This document shows, piece by piece, positions 1 through 8,769 of a stretch of 52,873 bases of DNA (its first letter is position 1; every line of letters starts with the position of its first letter). Under the pieces are notes generated by a model. The model was not told the origin of the DNA, ran no database searches, and saw nothing but the letters and a program-made list of their open reading frames with translations. Source of the stretch: PNAI01 sp035501735 (GTDB lineage: Bacteria > Pseudomonadota > Alphaproteobacteria > Rhizobiales > Xanthobacteraceae); contig DATJVR010000093.1 of the NCBI GenBank assembly GCA_035501735.1, positions 1 through 52,873 on the forward strand, read 5' to 3'. Position numbers and translations under genes: made by a program.

Positions 1-2672
1 AGGCCGCGGATCGTCACCAGCGCCTCGGCTTGCTCGTTCAGATATTTCGCGAAGGCGCGGTACTTTTCCTGGGAATTCCCACGTACCGCATGCTGCAATG
101 TCGAGACCGTCGTGGCGTTCCAGACGTGATCCTCGCCGCGCACGCGCACCGCATAGTCGCCGCCGACATCGAGCATGGTGCGGTAGATCGGCGCGTCGCT
201 GAAGGCGTCGCGGTGTCGGCGTACCGCTTCTTCGGCGATTTCGTCGAGGCCGACGCCCTCGATGCGGGTGGCGGTGCCGGTGAAGAAGGTGCCGACGAAC
301 TCCGACTTTAGCCCGACCGCGTCGAAAATCTGCGCGCCGCAATAGGACTGATAGGTGGAGATGCCCATTTTCGACATCACCTTGAGCAGTCCCTTGTCGA
401 TCGACTTGATGTAACGCTTGAGGACTTCCTTATCCTCGAGCTTTTGCGGGAGCTCGCCCTTCATCGCCGTCAGCGTCTCGAAGGCGAGATAGGGATTGAT
501 GGCCTCGGCGCCGTAGCCGGCCAGGCACGCGAAATGGTGCACTTCGCGCGGCTCGCCGGATTCGACGACGAGCCCGACCGAGGTACGAAGCCCGACGCGG
601 ATCAGGTGGTGATGCACGGCCGCGCAAGCGAGCAGCGACGGAATGTGAATGCGGTCGGCGCCGGCGCGGCGGTCGGAGAGAATGATGATGTTGATGCCGT
701 CCCTCACCGCGGCCTCGGCTTGGGCGCACAGGCTGTCGATGGCGGCCGTCATGCCGGCTGAGCTGGCTTCCGCCGGCCAGGTGGTGTCGAGCGTCAGCGA
801 CTTGAAGTGATCGTGGCCGATCTCGGAGATGGCGCGGATCTTCTCCAGGTCGCCGTTGGTCAGGATCGGCTGCCGCACTTCGAGGCGCTTGACCTTCGAC
901 ATGCCTTCGAGGTCGAACAGGTTCGGCCGCGGTCCGATGATCGAGACGAGGCTCATCACCAGTTCTTCGCGGATCGGGTCAATCGGGGGATTGGTCACCT
1001 GCGCGAAGTTCTGCTTGAAATAGGTGAAGAGCACCTTCGGTCGCTCCGACAGCGCCGAGATCGGCGTGTCGTTGCCCATCGAGCCGACCGCTTCCTCGCC
1101 CTGCGCCGCCATCGGCGCCATGAGGATTTTCAGGTCCTCCTGGGTGTAGCCGAACGCCTGCTGGCGATCGAGCAACGAGAGATTCGAGAGCGGCGCTTCC
1201 GCCGCCGCGGCCGGCAGCTCTTCCAGCACGATTTGCGTGCGCTCGAGCCATTTCTTGTACGGATGGCTGCGCGCGAGTGTCGCTTTCAGCTCTTCATCCG
1301 GGATCAGCCGGCCCTGTTCGAGATCCACCAGCAGCATCTTGCCCGGCTGCAGCCGCCATTTCTTGACGATGTCCTTTTCCGGGATCGGCAGCACGCCCAT
1401 TTCCGACGCCATGATGATGCGATCGTCGCGCGTCACCAGATAGCGCGCGGGGCGCAAGCCGTTGCGGTCGAGGGTGGCGCCGATCTGCTTGCCGTTGGTG
1501 AACGCGATGGCGGCCGGTCCGTCCCATGGCTCCATCAGCGCAGCATTGTATTCGTAGAAGGCGCGGCGTTCCTCGTCCATGAGCGGATTGCCCGCCCACG
1601 CCTCCGGGATCATCATCATCACCGCATGCGCCAGCGGGTAGCCGCCCTGGGTGAGGAATTCGAGCGCATTGTCGAAGCACGCCGTGTCGGACTGTCCCTC
1701 GTACGAGATCGGCCAGAGCTTGCTGATGTCGTCGCCGTAAAGATCCGACGACACCGAGGCCTGCCGCGCCGCCATCCAGTTCAAGTTGCCGCGCAGCGTG
1801 TTGATCTCGCCATTGTGCGCGATCATCCGGTACGGGTGCGCGAGCGACCAGGTCGGAAACGTATTGGTGGAGAACCGCTGGTGCACCAGCGCCAGCGCGC
1901 TCTCGAAATCCGGCTCGTGCAGGTCGGGATAGTAGGTGCCGAGCTGGTCGGCGAGGAACATGCCCTTGTAGATCACCGTGCGGCACGAGATCGACACCGG
2001 ATAATAGCCGGACAGCCGCCGTTCGCGTTGGGTGTAGACGATGCTCGAGACCGACTTGCGCATGATATAGAGCCGCCGCTCGAACTCGTCCTCGGTCTTG
2101 ATCGCATCGCCGCGTCCGATGAACACCTGCATGTGCACCGGCTCGGTGGGTTTCACCGATTCACCGAGCGTTGAATTGTCGGTCGGCATGTCGGTGCGCC
2201 AGCCGAGCAGGGTCAGACCTTCGCGCGCGATGATCTCCTTGAACGTCGAACGGATGAACTCGCGCCATTCCGCATCGCGCGGCATGAACAGCACGCCGAC
2301 CGCGTAGTCGCCGGGCTTGGGCAGTTCGAATCCGAGATCGGCGCACTTGCGCTTGAAGAATTCGTGCGGGATCTGCACCAGAATTCCGGCGCCGTCGCCG
2401 GCGCGCGGATCGGCGCCGACCGCGCCGCGATGTTCGAGGTTGCAGAGAATCTGTAGCGCGTCTTCGACGATCTGGTGCGACTTGCGGCCCTTGATATCGG
2501 CGATGAAGCCGACGCCGCAGGAATCCTTATCGCGCGCGGGATCGTAGAGTCCGAATGGCGCCGGCACGCCAGGATCGGCGGAATCGGCAAAGCGCGCCCG
2601 TGCGTCGACCAACGGTGCCGCCGGGGCGGGATGTCCGCGTTGTCGTCGGGCTCTGCCGCTCCTCTTCTTCAT
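1..2672 (-). CDS. gltB: Glutamate synthase (NADPH) large subunit, N-terminal part
   Basis: This is the large subunit of glutamate synthase, which makes two glutamates from glutamine and 2-oxoglutarate in nitrogen assimilation. About 890 residues are visible and the rest lies beyond base 1; the family is usually about 1500 residues. The chosen ATG gives a basic start (MKKRSGRARR), and an in-frame stop lies just upstream. The catalytic N-terminal cysteine of the class II amidotransferase domain is Cys52 in DKDSCGVGFIADI, so a propeptide of about 51 residues would have to be cleaved. The GATase domain follows, with HQRFSTNTFPTWSLAHPYRM and HNGEINTLRGN, and then the central domain. No gltD is visible. 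It is transcribed away from the exported-protein gene to its right. The family call is very secure; the exact start is likely but not proven. Confidence 0.96.
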   Translation of the reverse strand, partial: MKKRSGRARRQRGHPAPAAPLVDARARFADSADPGVPAPFGLYDPARDKDSCGVGFIADIKGRKSHQIVEDALQILCNLEHRGAVGADPRAGDGAGILVQIPHEFFKRKCADLGFELPKPGDYAVGVLFMPRDAEWREFIRSTFKEIIAREGLTLLGWRTDMPTDNSTLGESVKPTEPVHMQVFIGRGDAIKTEDEFERRLYIMRKSVSSIVYTQRERRLSGYYPVSISCRTVIYKGMFLADQLGTYYPDLHEPDFESALALVHQRFSTNTFPTWSLAHPYRMIAHNGEINTLRGNLNWMAARQASVSSDLYGDDISKLWPISYEGQSDTACFDNALEFLTQGGYPLAHAVMMMIPEAWAGNPLMDEERRAFYEYNAALMEPWDGPAAIAFTNGKQIGATLDRNGLRPARYLVTRDDRIIMASEMGVLPIPEKDIVKKWRLQPGKMLLVDLEQGRLIPDEELKATLARSHPYKKWLERTQIVLEELPAAAAEAPLSNLSLLDRQQAFGYTQEDLKILMAPMAAQGEEAVGSMGNDTPISALSERPKVLFTYFKQNFAQVTNPPIDPIREELVMSLVSIIGPRPNLFDLEGMSKVKRLEVRQPILTNGDLEKIRAISEIGHDHFKSLTLDTTWPAEASSAGMTAAIDSLCAQAEAAVRDGINIIILSDRRAGADRIHIPSLLACAAVHHHLIRVGLRTSVGLVVESGEPREVHHFACLAGYGAEAINPYLAFETLTAMKGELPQKLEDKEVLKRYIKSIDKGLLKVMSKMGISTYQSYCGAQIFDAVGLKSEFVGTFFTGTATRIEGVGLDEIAEEAVRRHRDAFSDAPIYRTMLDVGGDYAVRVRGEDHVWNATTVSTLQHAVRGNSQEKYRAFAKYLNEQAEALVTIRG

Positions 2673-3150
2673 ACTCAATCGCCCTCATGCGCCCTGCCAC
2701 ATGCATGACACATGCATTTCTCCGGCCGGCGCGGCTTCCTCGTCCACAGCGCTTATCCGCGCCGCAGTCCGTAGCGAACCATGCTCAAAGGACAGCCTTC
2801 TCGCGGGCCGCTTCCGCCGCCGGCATCACGCGCCACGGCTCATGTTGGTCGCCGTTCGAAGCACGCGCAAGTGCTTCATCGGACGCCGCCCAAATGGGGG
2901 CACGCCGCGTGCCTGGCCAATTGGGACAGTAATACTGTCCTATAATCTCGCCGCTGGCAACCATTTTATCCATGCCGCAAGAAAGTTGCGAAAATTTCAG
3001 ATTTTCCGGGCATGAGTTGTCATGGCGAGCGGCTGAATCAGCCGTTCCGGCGCAGAACGCAATTGTGGCACGCAATCGCCATTCAAAGCCCGCGCCAGCA
3101 CCGCCCTATTTCGGTGATAAGGTGCCACCGCGATGATCGAGGAGGCCCTC
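2673..3150. other. Divergent intergenic region with a perfect 17-bp palindrome
   Basis: This gap lies between gltB and the rightward exported-protein gene. It holds a perfect inverted repeat at 2924-2940 (GGACAGTA, one central base, TACTGTCC), followed directly by TATAAT at 2941-2946, which resembles a -10 box. No good -35 is evident. A short leftward reading frame (2785-2973 from an internal ATG) crosses the palindrome but has no ribosome binding site and weak codon bias, so I do not call it a gene. The repeat looks like an operator for a dimeric repressor. Which gene it would control, and which regulator binds it, cannot be read from the sequence. Confidence 0.45.
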
Positions 3151-3984
3151 GTGAAGAAGAGTAGCTTCTACGGCCTGGCTGTAATTGTCGTCGGGATCGC
3201 GCTTGCCGTTCCGCCCGCGCGTGCCGCCGAACGCGCGGCCCGCGCGCCGAGCGTCGTGCCCCCGCAGGAAGTCATCGCGATCGTCCGTTCCGTGGGCTTG
3301 AGTCCGATTGGCAAGCCGACCCGCAAAGGCACGAATTACCTGCTGCGCGCGCGCGACGAGGACGGCATCGAGGTTCGTGTCGTTGTGGACGGCCGCGCCG
3401 GCGAGGTCACCGCGGTCACGCCGGTCGGATACAACAATCGCGAGTTCGATCCGATGCGGCCGAGCATCTACGATTCCGGCCCGCCGGTGTATGAGCCGGC
3501 TCCGGTCTATCGCCGCGACGTCCCGATCATCGAGGAACAGAACGACCCGCCGATCTATCGGCGCGCTGCGCCGGCGGCTCCGCCTCCAGTCGCTCTGCCG
3601 CCTGCCCCGCCGCCCCCCGAGCGCGAAGCCGTCGTTGCCCCGCCGCCGTCGCCGGAATTTTTGACGCCGCGGCCGGAGACGGCCCATCCGCCCGAAGCGG
3701 TGCCTGAAGCGGCCCCTCCCGAGGGCGATGAGAATGCATTGCTGCCGCCGCCGCCGCCGCGATTTCCCCAGCGGGTGAACGTGACGCCGACGCCCAAGCC
3801 GGCGGCCAAGCCCGCAACCAAGCCTGCCACCAAGCCCGCAAAATCGGCGGCCAAGACGATCCCGCCGAAGACCGATCAAAAGTCGGATGCGAAGGCGCCT
3901 GCGACCAAGACCGACGCAAAGAAAACCGACCCCGACAAGATCAGCATACGCACGCTGCCGCCGCCGCCCGCGCCGAAGAACTAG
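3151..3984 (+). CDS. Exported Pro/Ala/Lys-rich hypothetical protein
   Basis: I do not recognise a named family. From the GTG at 3151, which has GAGGAGG at 3139-3145 five bases upstream, the protein starts MKKSSFYGLAVIVVG and continues into a typical signal peptide ending near PARA. An in-frame ATG at 3133 is possible but leaves the ribosome binding site inside the gene. After export come about 80 residues of folded sequence (EVIAIVRSVGLSPIGKPTRK to VVVDGRAGEVTAVTPV), reminiscent of a PepSY-like fold. Long proline-rich stretches follow, then a tail of AKPATKP-type repeats rich in Lys and Ala. Such a tail could span the periplasm or bind the cell wall. A strong hairpin terminator follows. Its coding status is firm; its function is unknown. 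Confidence 0.85.
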   Translation: MKKSSFYGLAVIVVGIALAVPPARAAERAARAPSVVPPQEVIAIVRSVGLSPIGKPTRKGTNYLLRARDEDGIEVRVVVDGRAGEVTAVTPVGYNNREFDPMRPSIYDSGPPVYEPAPVYRRDVPIIEEQNDPPIYRRAAPAAPPPVALPPAPPPPEREAVVAPPPSPEFLTPRPETAHPPEAVPEAAPPEGDENALLPPPPPRFPQRVNVTPTPKPAAKPATKPATKPAKSAAKTIPPKTDQKSDAKAPATKTDAKKTDPDKISIRTLPPPPAPKN

Positions 3985-4020
3985 CTGCAAATTGTCGCCT
4001 GATTGGCTCATCAAAATGCA

Positions 4021-4044
4021 AGCGCCCCGCATCAGCGGGGCGCT
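4021..4044. terminator. Bidirectional hairpin terminator
   Basis: This is a perfect 10-bp stem (AGCGCCCCGC / GCGGGGCGCT) with an ATCA loop, between two convergent genes. Leftward transcripts meet a TGCATTTT tract after the stem and rightward ones meet CTATTT, so it can serve both the exported-protein gene and the solute-binding-protein gene. Confidence 0.8.
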
Positions 4045-4083
4045 CGTCTATTTGAGCCGAATAGAGCCGTCGCGGTGCGGCGA

Positions 4084-5244
4084 TCAGCGGCCTTTCACGT
4101 TCTCGACCTTGTCGAACTCGACATTGCGCAGTTGCCCGCCGACCTTCTCGACGCGCCGGATATAGATGGTCTGGGTGATGTCGCGCGTTTCCGGATCGAT
4201 CGAGATCGGCCCGCGCGGACTTTCCCACTTCATGCCCTTCGCCGCGGCGATGAGTGATTCGCCGTCAGTCTTGCCGCCGGTCTTTTTGATCGTCTCATAG
4301 ATCAGGTGCATGCCGTCATAGCCGCCGATCGAAAAGATGTCCGGATTGCGCTTGTAGTCCGCGTTGTACGCCGCCACGAATTTCCTGTTCATTGCGGACT
4401 CGTGTTCATGGCCGTAATGGATGACGGTTATGATGCCGATTCCCGCATCGCCCATGCTTTTCAGGGCCTCATCCGTCGTCAGTTCGCCCTGTCCTAGAAC
4501 CTTCGTCTTCTTCGGATCGACACCGCGTTCAGACAGGGCCTTGGCGACGGCAGCCGGCTGCGTGCCGCCCGGCACCCAGACGTAGATCGCGTCCGCGTTG
4601 GCATCCTTGGCGCGTTGTACGAAGGGCGAGAAATCCGAGGTCTGCACCGGGTACCGCAGCGAGCCCACGAGTTCGCCGCCCGCATCCTTGAGGCCCTTTT
4701 GGAATGAGCTTTCGGCATCGTGGCCGGGACCGTAGTCAGAGACCATCGTGAAGAATTTCTTCGCGCCGCCTTTCTTGACCGCCCAGCTTCCGAACGAGGA
4801 GTTCAATTGCGGAATGGTGAGCGAGGTGCGCGCCATGTAGGGCGATTTGGTGGTGATGATCTGCGTTGCGGCATTCATCACCACCATGAATTTCTTCGCT
4901 TCGGCGGACACGTCGGCGGCGGCCAGCGCGTTCGGCGTCAGCACGAATCCGGCGAGGATGTCGACGTTGTCGCGTACCACCAGTTCCTGCGCCAAGCGCT
5001 TTGCCACGTCAGGTGCGATACCGCCGGTGTCCTTGCGGATGAATTCGAGCTTTTTGCCGGCGACCGTATCGCCATGCTCTTTGACATAGAGCTTGATGGC
5101 GTTGTCCATCTGCGCGGCCGGGTCGGCGAACTGACCCGAATACGGCATGATGAGACCGATTTTGATGGTCTGCTGCGCATGAACCGTAGCGCTCGCTAGC
5201 AGAACTGCGGCGAGACCGCACAGACCGGCAAATAGCTTTTGCAT
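4084..5244 (-). CDS. ABC transporter substrate-binding protein (branched-chain amino acid type)
   Basis: This is a periplasmic type I solute-binding protein of the LivJ/LivK superfamily, 386 residues, typical for the family. The signal peptide (MQKLFAGLCGLAAVLLASA, cleavage near VHAQ) is followed by QTIKIGLIMPYSGQFADPAA, the usual first strand and ligand loop. YGPGHDAESSFQKGLKDAGG and the SIGGYDGMHLIYETIKKTGG stretch of lobe 2 also match. GGGAGGATGCC immediately precedes the ATG. No permease or ATPase genes are adjacent, so this is an orphan binding protein, common in Hyphomicrobiales, which carry many copies. The ligand could be an amino acid, an amide or an aromatic acid; the sequence does not decide this. 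Confidence 0.92.
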   Translation of the reverse strand: MQKLFAGLCGLAAVLLASATVHAQQTIKIGLIMPYSGQFADPAAQMDNAIKLYVKEHGDTVAGKKLEFIRKDTGGIAPDVAKRLAQELVVRDNVDILAGFVLTPNALAAADVSAEAKKFMVVMNAATQIITTKSPYMARTSLTIPQLNSSFGSWAVKKGGAKKFFTMVSDYGPGHDAESSFQKGLKDAGGELVGSLRYPVQTSDFSPFVQRAKDANADAIYVWVPGGTQPAAVAKALSERGVDPKKTKVLGQGELTTDEALKSMGDAGIGIITVIHYGHEHESAMNRKFVAAYNADYKRNPDIFSIGGYDGMHLIYETIKKTGGKTDGESLIAAAKGMKWESPRGPISIDPETRDITQTIYIRRVEKVGGQLRNVEFDKVENVKGR

Positions 5245-5384
5245 GGCATCCTCCCGATGGCGTTTATTCGTTGCCGATCAGGCTAGAGTCATTTTGGCCC
5301 CAGTCAAGCGAGCGTATTGGCGCGACCCGACGGGGGTTTATTGGGCTGCTGCCCACAGGCCGCGGAGCAACGCGTCGCGCGCGG

Positions 5385-5807
5385 TCATTTTCGTGCGTTG
5401 CCGGCAGCAGCAAGCGCGTCCTTGAACGGCTGCGGGATTGCGCTCGTCGTGATCGAGCCATCCGGCGCCACTGTCGCCCACACCCGCGCCTCGTAGCCTT
5501 CGAACACCGCCACGCCGTCGCGCGCGCCGCGATATTGCACGCGGAAGCTCTTCGTTCCCCAATGCACGATCTCGGCGTCGACGGTGAGGCGATCCTCGAA
5601 ACTTGCCGGCGAAATGAATTTCGCGCCGGCATCCACGATCGGAACATGCACGCCGAATTCTTCGAGCAGGCGACGATGACCGAAACCCGCCTTGCGCATC
5701 AGGTTCTGGAACGCGATGTCCATGAAATGGAAGAATCTCGGATAATAGACGATGCCGGCGCTGTCGCAGTCGCCCCACGCGATCAGATTCTCGGATTTAA
5801 CCGGCAT
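5385..5807 (-). CDS. Acyl-CoA thioesterase, 4-hydroxybenzoyl-CoA thioesterase family
   Basis: This is a hot-dog-fold thioesterase of 140 residues. It carries the family signature near the N-terminus, AWGDCDSAGIVYYPRFFHFM, where the Asp before SAG is the catalytic acid of 4HBT-type enzymes. The start at MPVKSENLIAW is preferred because its ATG overlaps the stop of the upstream desaturase by one base (TAATG), the classic mark of translational coupling. An upstream extension would only translate the desaturase tail in another frame. Pairing with a desaturase suggests a role in fatty acyl or aromatic acyl-CoA turnover. The substrate is not known. Confidence 0.88.
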   Translation of the reverse strand: MPVKSENLIAWGDCDSAGIVYYPRFFHFMDIAFQNLMRKAGFGHRRLLEEFGVHVPIVDAGAKFISPASFEDRLTVDAEIVHWGTKSFRVQYRGARDGVAVFEGYEARVWATVAPDGSITTSAIPQPFKDALAAAGNARK

Positions 5808-6739
5808 TATTCCGCGGGAAGCGCGCTCGGCCGCCACGGCCCGCGGAACTGCCGCACGAGCTGGGCGAGATAGGGAACGGAATAGCGCTCTCTCTCTTGC
5901 CCGAAGGCGGCCGGCAATTCGGTCCAATGCAGATCCGGCTGATGGTGATGCACCGCATGCAGATTCTGGTTCAGCATGAACAGCTCCAGCCAGCGTGGCG
6001 CTTGCATGTTGTAGGCGTCAGTATTGATGACTGCCGGCGTGCCATAATGCGGCAGGTTGTCTTGCAGCGATATGATCAGCCCGCGCAGCAGCATGCCCCC
6101 GAGCAACAGCGGCCAGAACGCGCCATAGAGTGTGAACGCGGTGGCGTAGAGCGCGATCGCGACGAATGCGTCGAGCCGGATGCGCGCAACGCGGCGGTCG
6201 AGCACGCGTAGCGCGGCCACGCGTATCGCGGTGATCTCCGGCTCGTCGCGTGCCATCGCGCGCTTGATCCCGAATACGATCACCCGGCGTGGCAGCAGCA
6301 TGGCGACCGTCGCGATGATCTCGGTCAGATAGAGTCCGCCGAGCAAATGTCCGTAATACTTGAGGCCGGCGTTGAGCGCGTTCTGCCCCGGCTCGATCAC
6401 GTCCGGCCGGTCGAGCGCATGGCGATTGGAGCGGTGATGGGCCAAGTGGCCAAAGCGCACCACATCGAACGACACGCCCGAGCAGATCGCGATGACGCGC
6501 CCCATGCGATCGTTCAGCACCGGTCGGCCGGCCAACCGTCCGTGGATCGCCTCGTGCAGCACCGCGGTGTTGAACGGTGTCGCCAGCATCAGCAGGACGA
6601 TCACGATGCCCGCCAGCACCGGCGCCTGCGGCAGCAGCAGGAGCGGCACCACGAACAGCATCAGTGCCGCCACGGTTACGACCGCCGCGGCAAACAGGGC
6701 GTTGAGGCGATAGGGCATTGCAGCGGCGAGGGTGGTCAT
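5807..6739 (-). CDS. Membrane fatty acid desaturase/hydroxylase family protein
   Basis: This is an integral-membrane di-iron desaturase-type enzyme of about 310 residues. All three histidine boxes are present: HEAIH (residues 62-66), HLAHH (98-102) and HAVHH (261-265). Hydrophobic segments lie at about 12-58 and in the middle of the protein. The ATG at 6739 (MTTLAAAMPYRLN) is preferred to a longer start whose extra residues look non-coding, but no convincing ribosome binding site marks it, and MPYRLN at 6718 is an alternative. It is translationally coupled to the downstream thioesterase. Members of this family act on fatty acids, carotenoids or alkanes; which one applies here is open. Confidence 0.87.
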   Translation of the reverse strand: MTTLAAAMPYRLNALFAAAVVTVAALMLFVVPLLLLPQAPVLAGIVIVLLMLATPFNTAVLHEAIHGRLAGRPVLNDRMGRVIAICSGVSFDVVRFGHLAHHRSNRHALDRPDVIEPGQNALNAGLKYYGHLLGGLYLTEIIATVAMLLPRRVIVFGIKRAMARDEPEITAIRVAALRVLDRRVARIRLDAFVAIALYATAFTLYGAFWPLLLGGMLLRGLIISLQDNLPHYGTPAVINTDAYNMQAPRWLELFMLNQNLHAVHHHQPDLHWTELPAAFGQERERYSVPYLAQLVRQFRGPWRPSALPAE

Positions 6740-6843
6740 CGACAATGGCAGTGATGAATCGTGCTGTTCGTCGAGCTTCAGCACACGACAACACCGCCGT
6801 CCCGTCAAGTCCTCTAAATCACGGCTTGGTGGCCCCAAATGAA

Positions 6844-6867
6844 AGCGCCCCGGTTGCCCGGGGCGCT
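6844..6867 (-). terminator. Hairpin terminator after the small heat-shock gene
   Basis: A perfect 10-bp stem (AGCGCCCCGG / CCGGGGCGCT, loop TTGC) is followed in the leftward direction by TTTCATTT. It sits just after the stop of the Hsp20 gene and before the desaturase start, and so separates the two transcription units. Confidence 0.75.
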
Positions 6868-6909
6868 CGGAAACCTTTGGAGGTTCAGTCCGAAGATTTC
6901 AGTGGTTCG

Positions 6910-7368
6910 TTAGGCCGCAGCCTTCGCCTCGACCACGCTCGGCTTATTGATTTTGCCGTTGATCGCGATCTGGCGCGGCTTCTTGGTCTCGGGGATCTCG
7001 CGCACGAGGTCGACGTGCAGGAGGCCGTTCTCCAGCGACGCGCCCTTCACCTGGACGTGTTCGGCAAGCTGGAATACGCGCTCGAATGCGCGCGCCGCGA
7101 TGCCCTGGTAGAGCACCTCGCCGGATTTGTTCTCTTGTTTGATTTGTTTCTCACCCTTGATCGTCAGGGTATTCTCCTTCGCCTCGATCGAGAGCTCGTT
7201 TTCGCCAAAGCCCGCGACCGCTACCGAGATGCGGTAATCGTTCTCGCCGGTGCGTTCGATGTTGTAGGGCGGATAGCCCGGGGCGGCTTCAAAACCGTCG
7301 AGCATCGAGAACAGCCGGTCGAAACCGACGGTGGAACGATAAAGGGGGGCAAGATCGAAAGTTCGCAT
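6910..7368 (-). CDS. Small heat-shock protein, Hsp20/alpha-crystallin (IbpA-like)
   Basis: This is an ATP-independent holdase chaperone of 152 residues. The start MRTFDLAPLYRSTVGFDRLF is the canonical IbpA/HspA opening of rhizobia, and GGAGGA lies 7 bases upstream. The alpha-crystallin domain runs from YPPYNIERTGENDYRISVAV to ENGLLHVDLVREIP and includes the AFERVFQL core and the LLHVDL strand. The conserved C-terminal I-X-I/V anchor appears as RQIAING. The gene stands alone, with a heat-shock-type promoter, a structured 5' leader that hides the ribosome binding site, and its own terminator. Heat induction at both transcription and translation is therefore expected. Confidence 0.96.
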   Translation of the reverse strand: MRTFDLAPLYRSTVGFDRLFSMLDGFEAAPGYPPYNIERTGENDYRISVAVAGFGENELSIEAKENTLTIKGEKQIKQENKSGEVLYQGIAARAFERVFQLAEHVQVKGASLENGLLHVDLVREIPETKKPRQIAINGKINKPSVVEAKAAA

Positions 7369-7451
7369 AGCATATCCTCCAGTTTGAGCGACATGCGGAC
7401 AGTCCGCCATTGTGAGGCCGGACCCCGTCACACAGCCCGGATGGGCCTGTG
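7369..7451 (-). ncRNA. ROSE-type RNA thermometer in the hsp20 leader
   Basis: The leader folds into successive hairpins. The first, at 7431-7451, pairs CACAG-G-CCC with GGGCTGTG and has one bulged G. The second, at 7395-7407, pairs GCGGA with TCCGC. The last, at 7370-7396, pairs GCAUGUCGCU with AGGAUAUGC across an 8-base loop. In it, UCGCU binds AGGA of the ribosome binding site with one G bulged out, which is exactly the U(U/C)GCU rule of ROSE elements. Only the ATG and one base remain outside. By family knowledge, these leaders melt on heating and expose the ribosome binding site of small heat-shock genes. Confidence 0.85.
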
Positions 7452-7460
7452 CGTCCTCTG

Positions 7461-7488
7461 ATTTAGGCAGCCGCGGTCTTGCTTCAAG
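7461..7488 (-). promoter_or_regulatory. Heat-shock (RpoH-type) promoter for hsp20
   Basis: Reading leftward there is CTTGAA (7488-7483), a 16-base spacer and CTAAAT (7466-7461). CTTGAA is the alphaproteobacterial RpoH -35 consensus; the -10 is a partial match. The predicted start point falls a few bases before the first ROSE hairpin, which supports the assignment. Confidence 0.65.
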
Positions 7489-7639
7489 AGGGCGCGCCGC
7501 AAAAATTTTCCAGCAAATTCAGATGGTTAATGACGAATTCCGAGTGCTGGTCGCGTTCGCTGGCCATCGCGCAGCCCAGATTGAGCCGCACGCGCGCCCT
7601 GCTATAAGGCCAAACAGCCCGTAGCGGCGGCACCTGGCA

Positions 7640-8587
7640 ATGCAACTCATCGAAATCCCGTCCAATCCGATTCCGGAGAATGCGACCTGCGGGGCCTTGC
7701 GCGCATCCGATGGTGTGCAGCTTCGCTTTGCCCGCTGGCCAGCGCCGCCCGGCCGCAAGGGCACGGTCTGCGTATTTCATGGCCGCTGCGAGTTCATCGA
7801 GAAATATTTCGAAACCGTGCGCGAATTGCACGCGCGCGGCTTCGCCGTCGCCACCTTCGATTGGCGCGGGCAAGGCCTGTCCGATCGCGCGCTCGCCGAT
7901 ACCCACAAGGGTCACGTCTGGAGCTTCGACGAATACGCCACCGATCTGGTGGCCTTCATGCAGGAGATCGTGCTGCCGGATTGCCCGCCGCCCTTTTTCG
8001 CGCTCGGACATTCCATGGGCGCTTCCATCCTGCTGCGCAGCGTCTGGCAAGGTCGTCGCTGGTTCGATCGCATCGTGCTGTCGACGCCGCTGATCGCCCT
8101 GCCGAATGGTTTTCGTTCGACCCGCACCGCGAGACTGACCGCCCGCGTCATGCGGCTCGCCGGTTTTGGCACCGCTTACGTTCCCGGCGGCGATGCAACC
8201 GTCATGGCCATGCGGCCCTTCACCGACAATCCGCTCACCTCCGACCCGGTGCGCCATGCCCGCGTTGCCGCCGTGCTCGAGAAGGAGCCCGCGCTTCGCC
8301 TCGGCTCGCCGACGGTTGCCTGGGTCGACGCCGCCTATCGGGTGATTGCCGAATTTGCCGAGCCGACATTCCCGAGCAGCATCCGCCAGCCGCTTCTGCT
8401 GATCGCCGCCGGCCGCGACGAAATCGTCTCCACCCCGGCGATCGAGGATTTCGCCACCCAGTTGCGCGCAGGCTCGCATCTCATGATCGCCGGCTCGAAG
8501 CATGAGCTCATCATCGAGCAGGATCGCTATCGCCAGCAGTTCTGGGCGGCCTTCGATGCCTTCGTGCCCGGCACGCCGCTGTATTAG
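7640..8587 (+). CDS. Alpha/beta hydrolase, lysophospholipase (PldB-like) family
   Basis: This is a serine hydrolase of 315 residues without a signal peptide, so probably cytoplasmic. The triad is readable: nucleophile Ser125 in GHSMGAS, Asp260 in AAGRDEIVS and His288 in GSKHELIIE. FHGRCEFIEKY and DWRGQGLSDR fit the monoglyceride lipase/lysophospholipase branch (Hydrolase_4). It stands alone on the plus strand with no partner gene. Its likely substrates are lysophospholipids or monoacylglycerols, but esterase activity on other substrates cannot be excluded. The ATG at 7640 follows weak GGC-rich sequence rather than a clear ribosome binding site. Confidence 0.9.
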   Translation: MQLIEIPSNPIPENATCGALRASDGVQLRFARWPAPPGRKGTVCVFHGRCEFIEKYFETVRELHARGFAVATFDWRGQGLSDRALADTHKGHVWSFDEYATDLVAFMQEIVLPDCPPPFFALGHSMGASILLRSVWQGRRWFDRIVLSTPLIALPNGFRSTRTARLTARVMRLAGFGTAYVPGGDATVMAMRPFTDNPLTSDPVRHARVAAVLEKEPALRLGSPTVAWVDAAYRVIAEFAEPTFPSSIRQPLLLIAAGRDEIVSTPAIEDFATQLRAGSHLMIAGSKHELIIEQDRYRQQFWAAFDAFVPGTPLY

Positions 8588-8769
8588 CTGCCGCTCGTTG
8601 GCGACCGCGAATAACCGATGGGCTGTCGCCGCAGCGTGAATGGTCTCTTGCGAAGCAGAGTTAATCCTTCCCTGCGTCGACATACGTAAAATTGCGAACA
8701 CCTGTTAAACGAAATTAGCGGCAATTGCTTGCTAGCCTCGTCACGGTCGACACGGCGAGGAGTTCAGCA

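Noticed and set aside
807..2174. Long rightward open frame (455 codons)
   Set aside because: It lies wholly antisense to gltB, whose reading frame has strong family motifs; the Arg/His-rich translation is typical of a shadow in high-GC DNA.
2785..2973. Leftward small ORF beginning MDKMVASGEIIG
   Set aside because: There is no ribosome binding site and weak codon bias, and it covers the operator-like palindrome. It cannot be excluded, but is not supported.
7484..8701. Leftward open frame of 405 codons
   Set aside because: It is antisense to the alpha/beta hydrolase, which has a complete catalytic triad.
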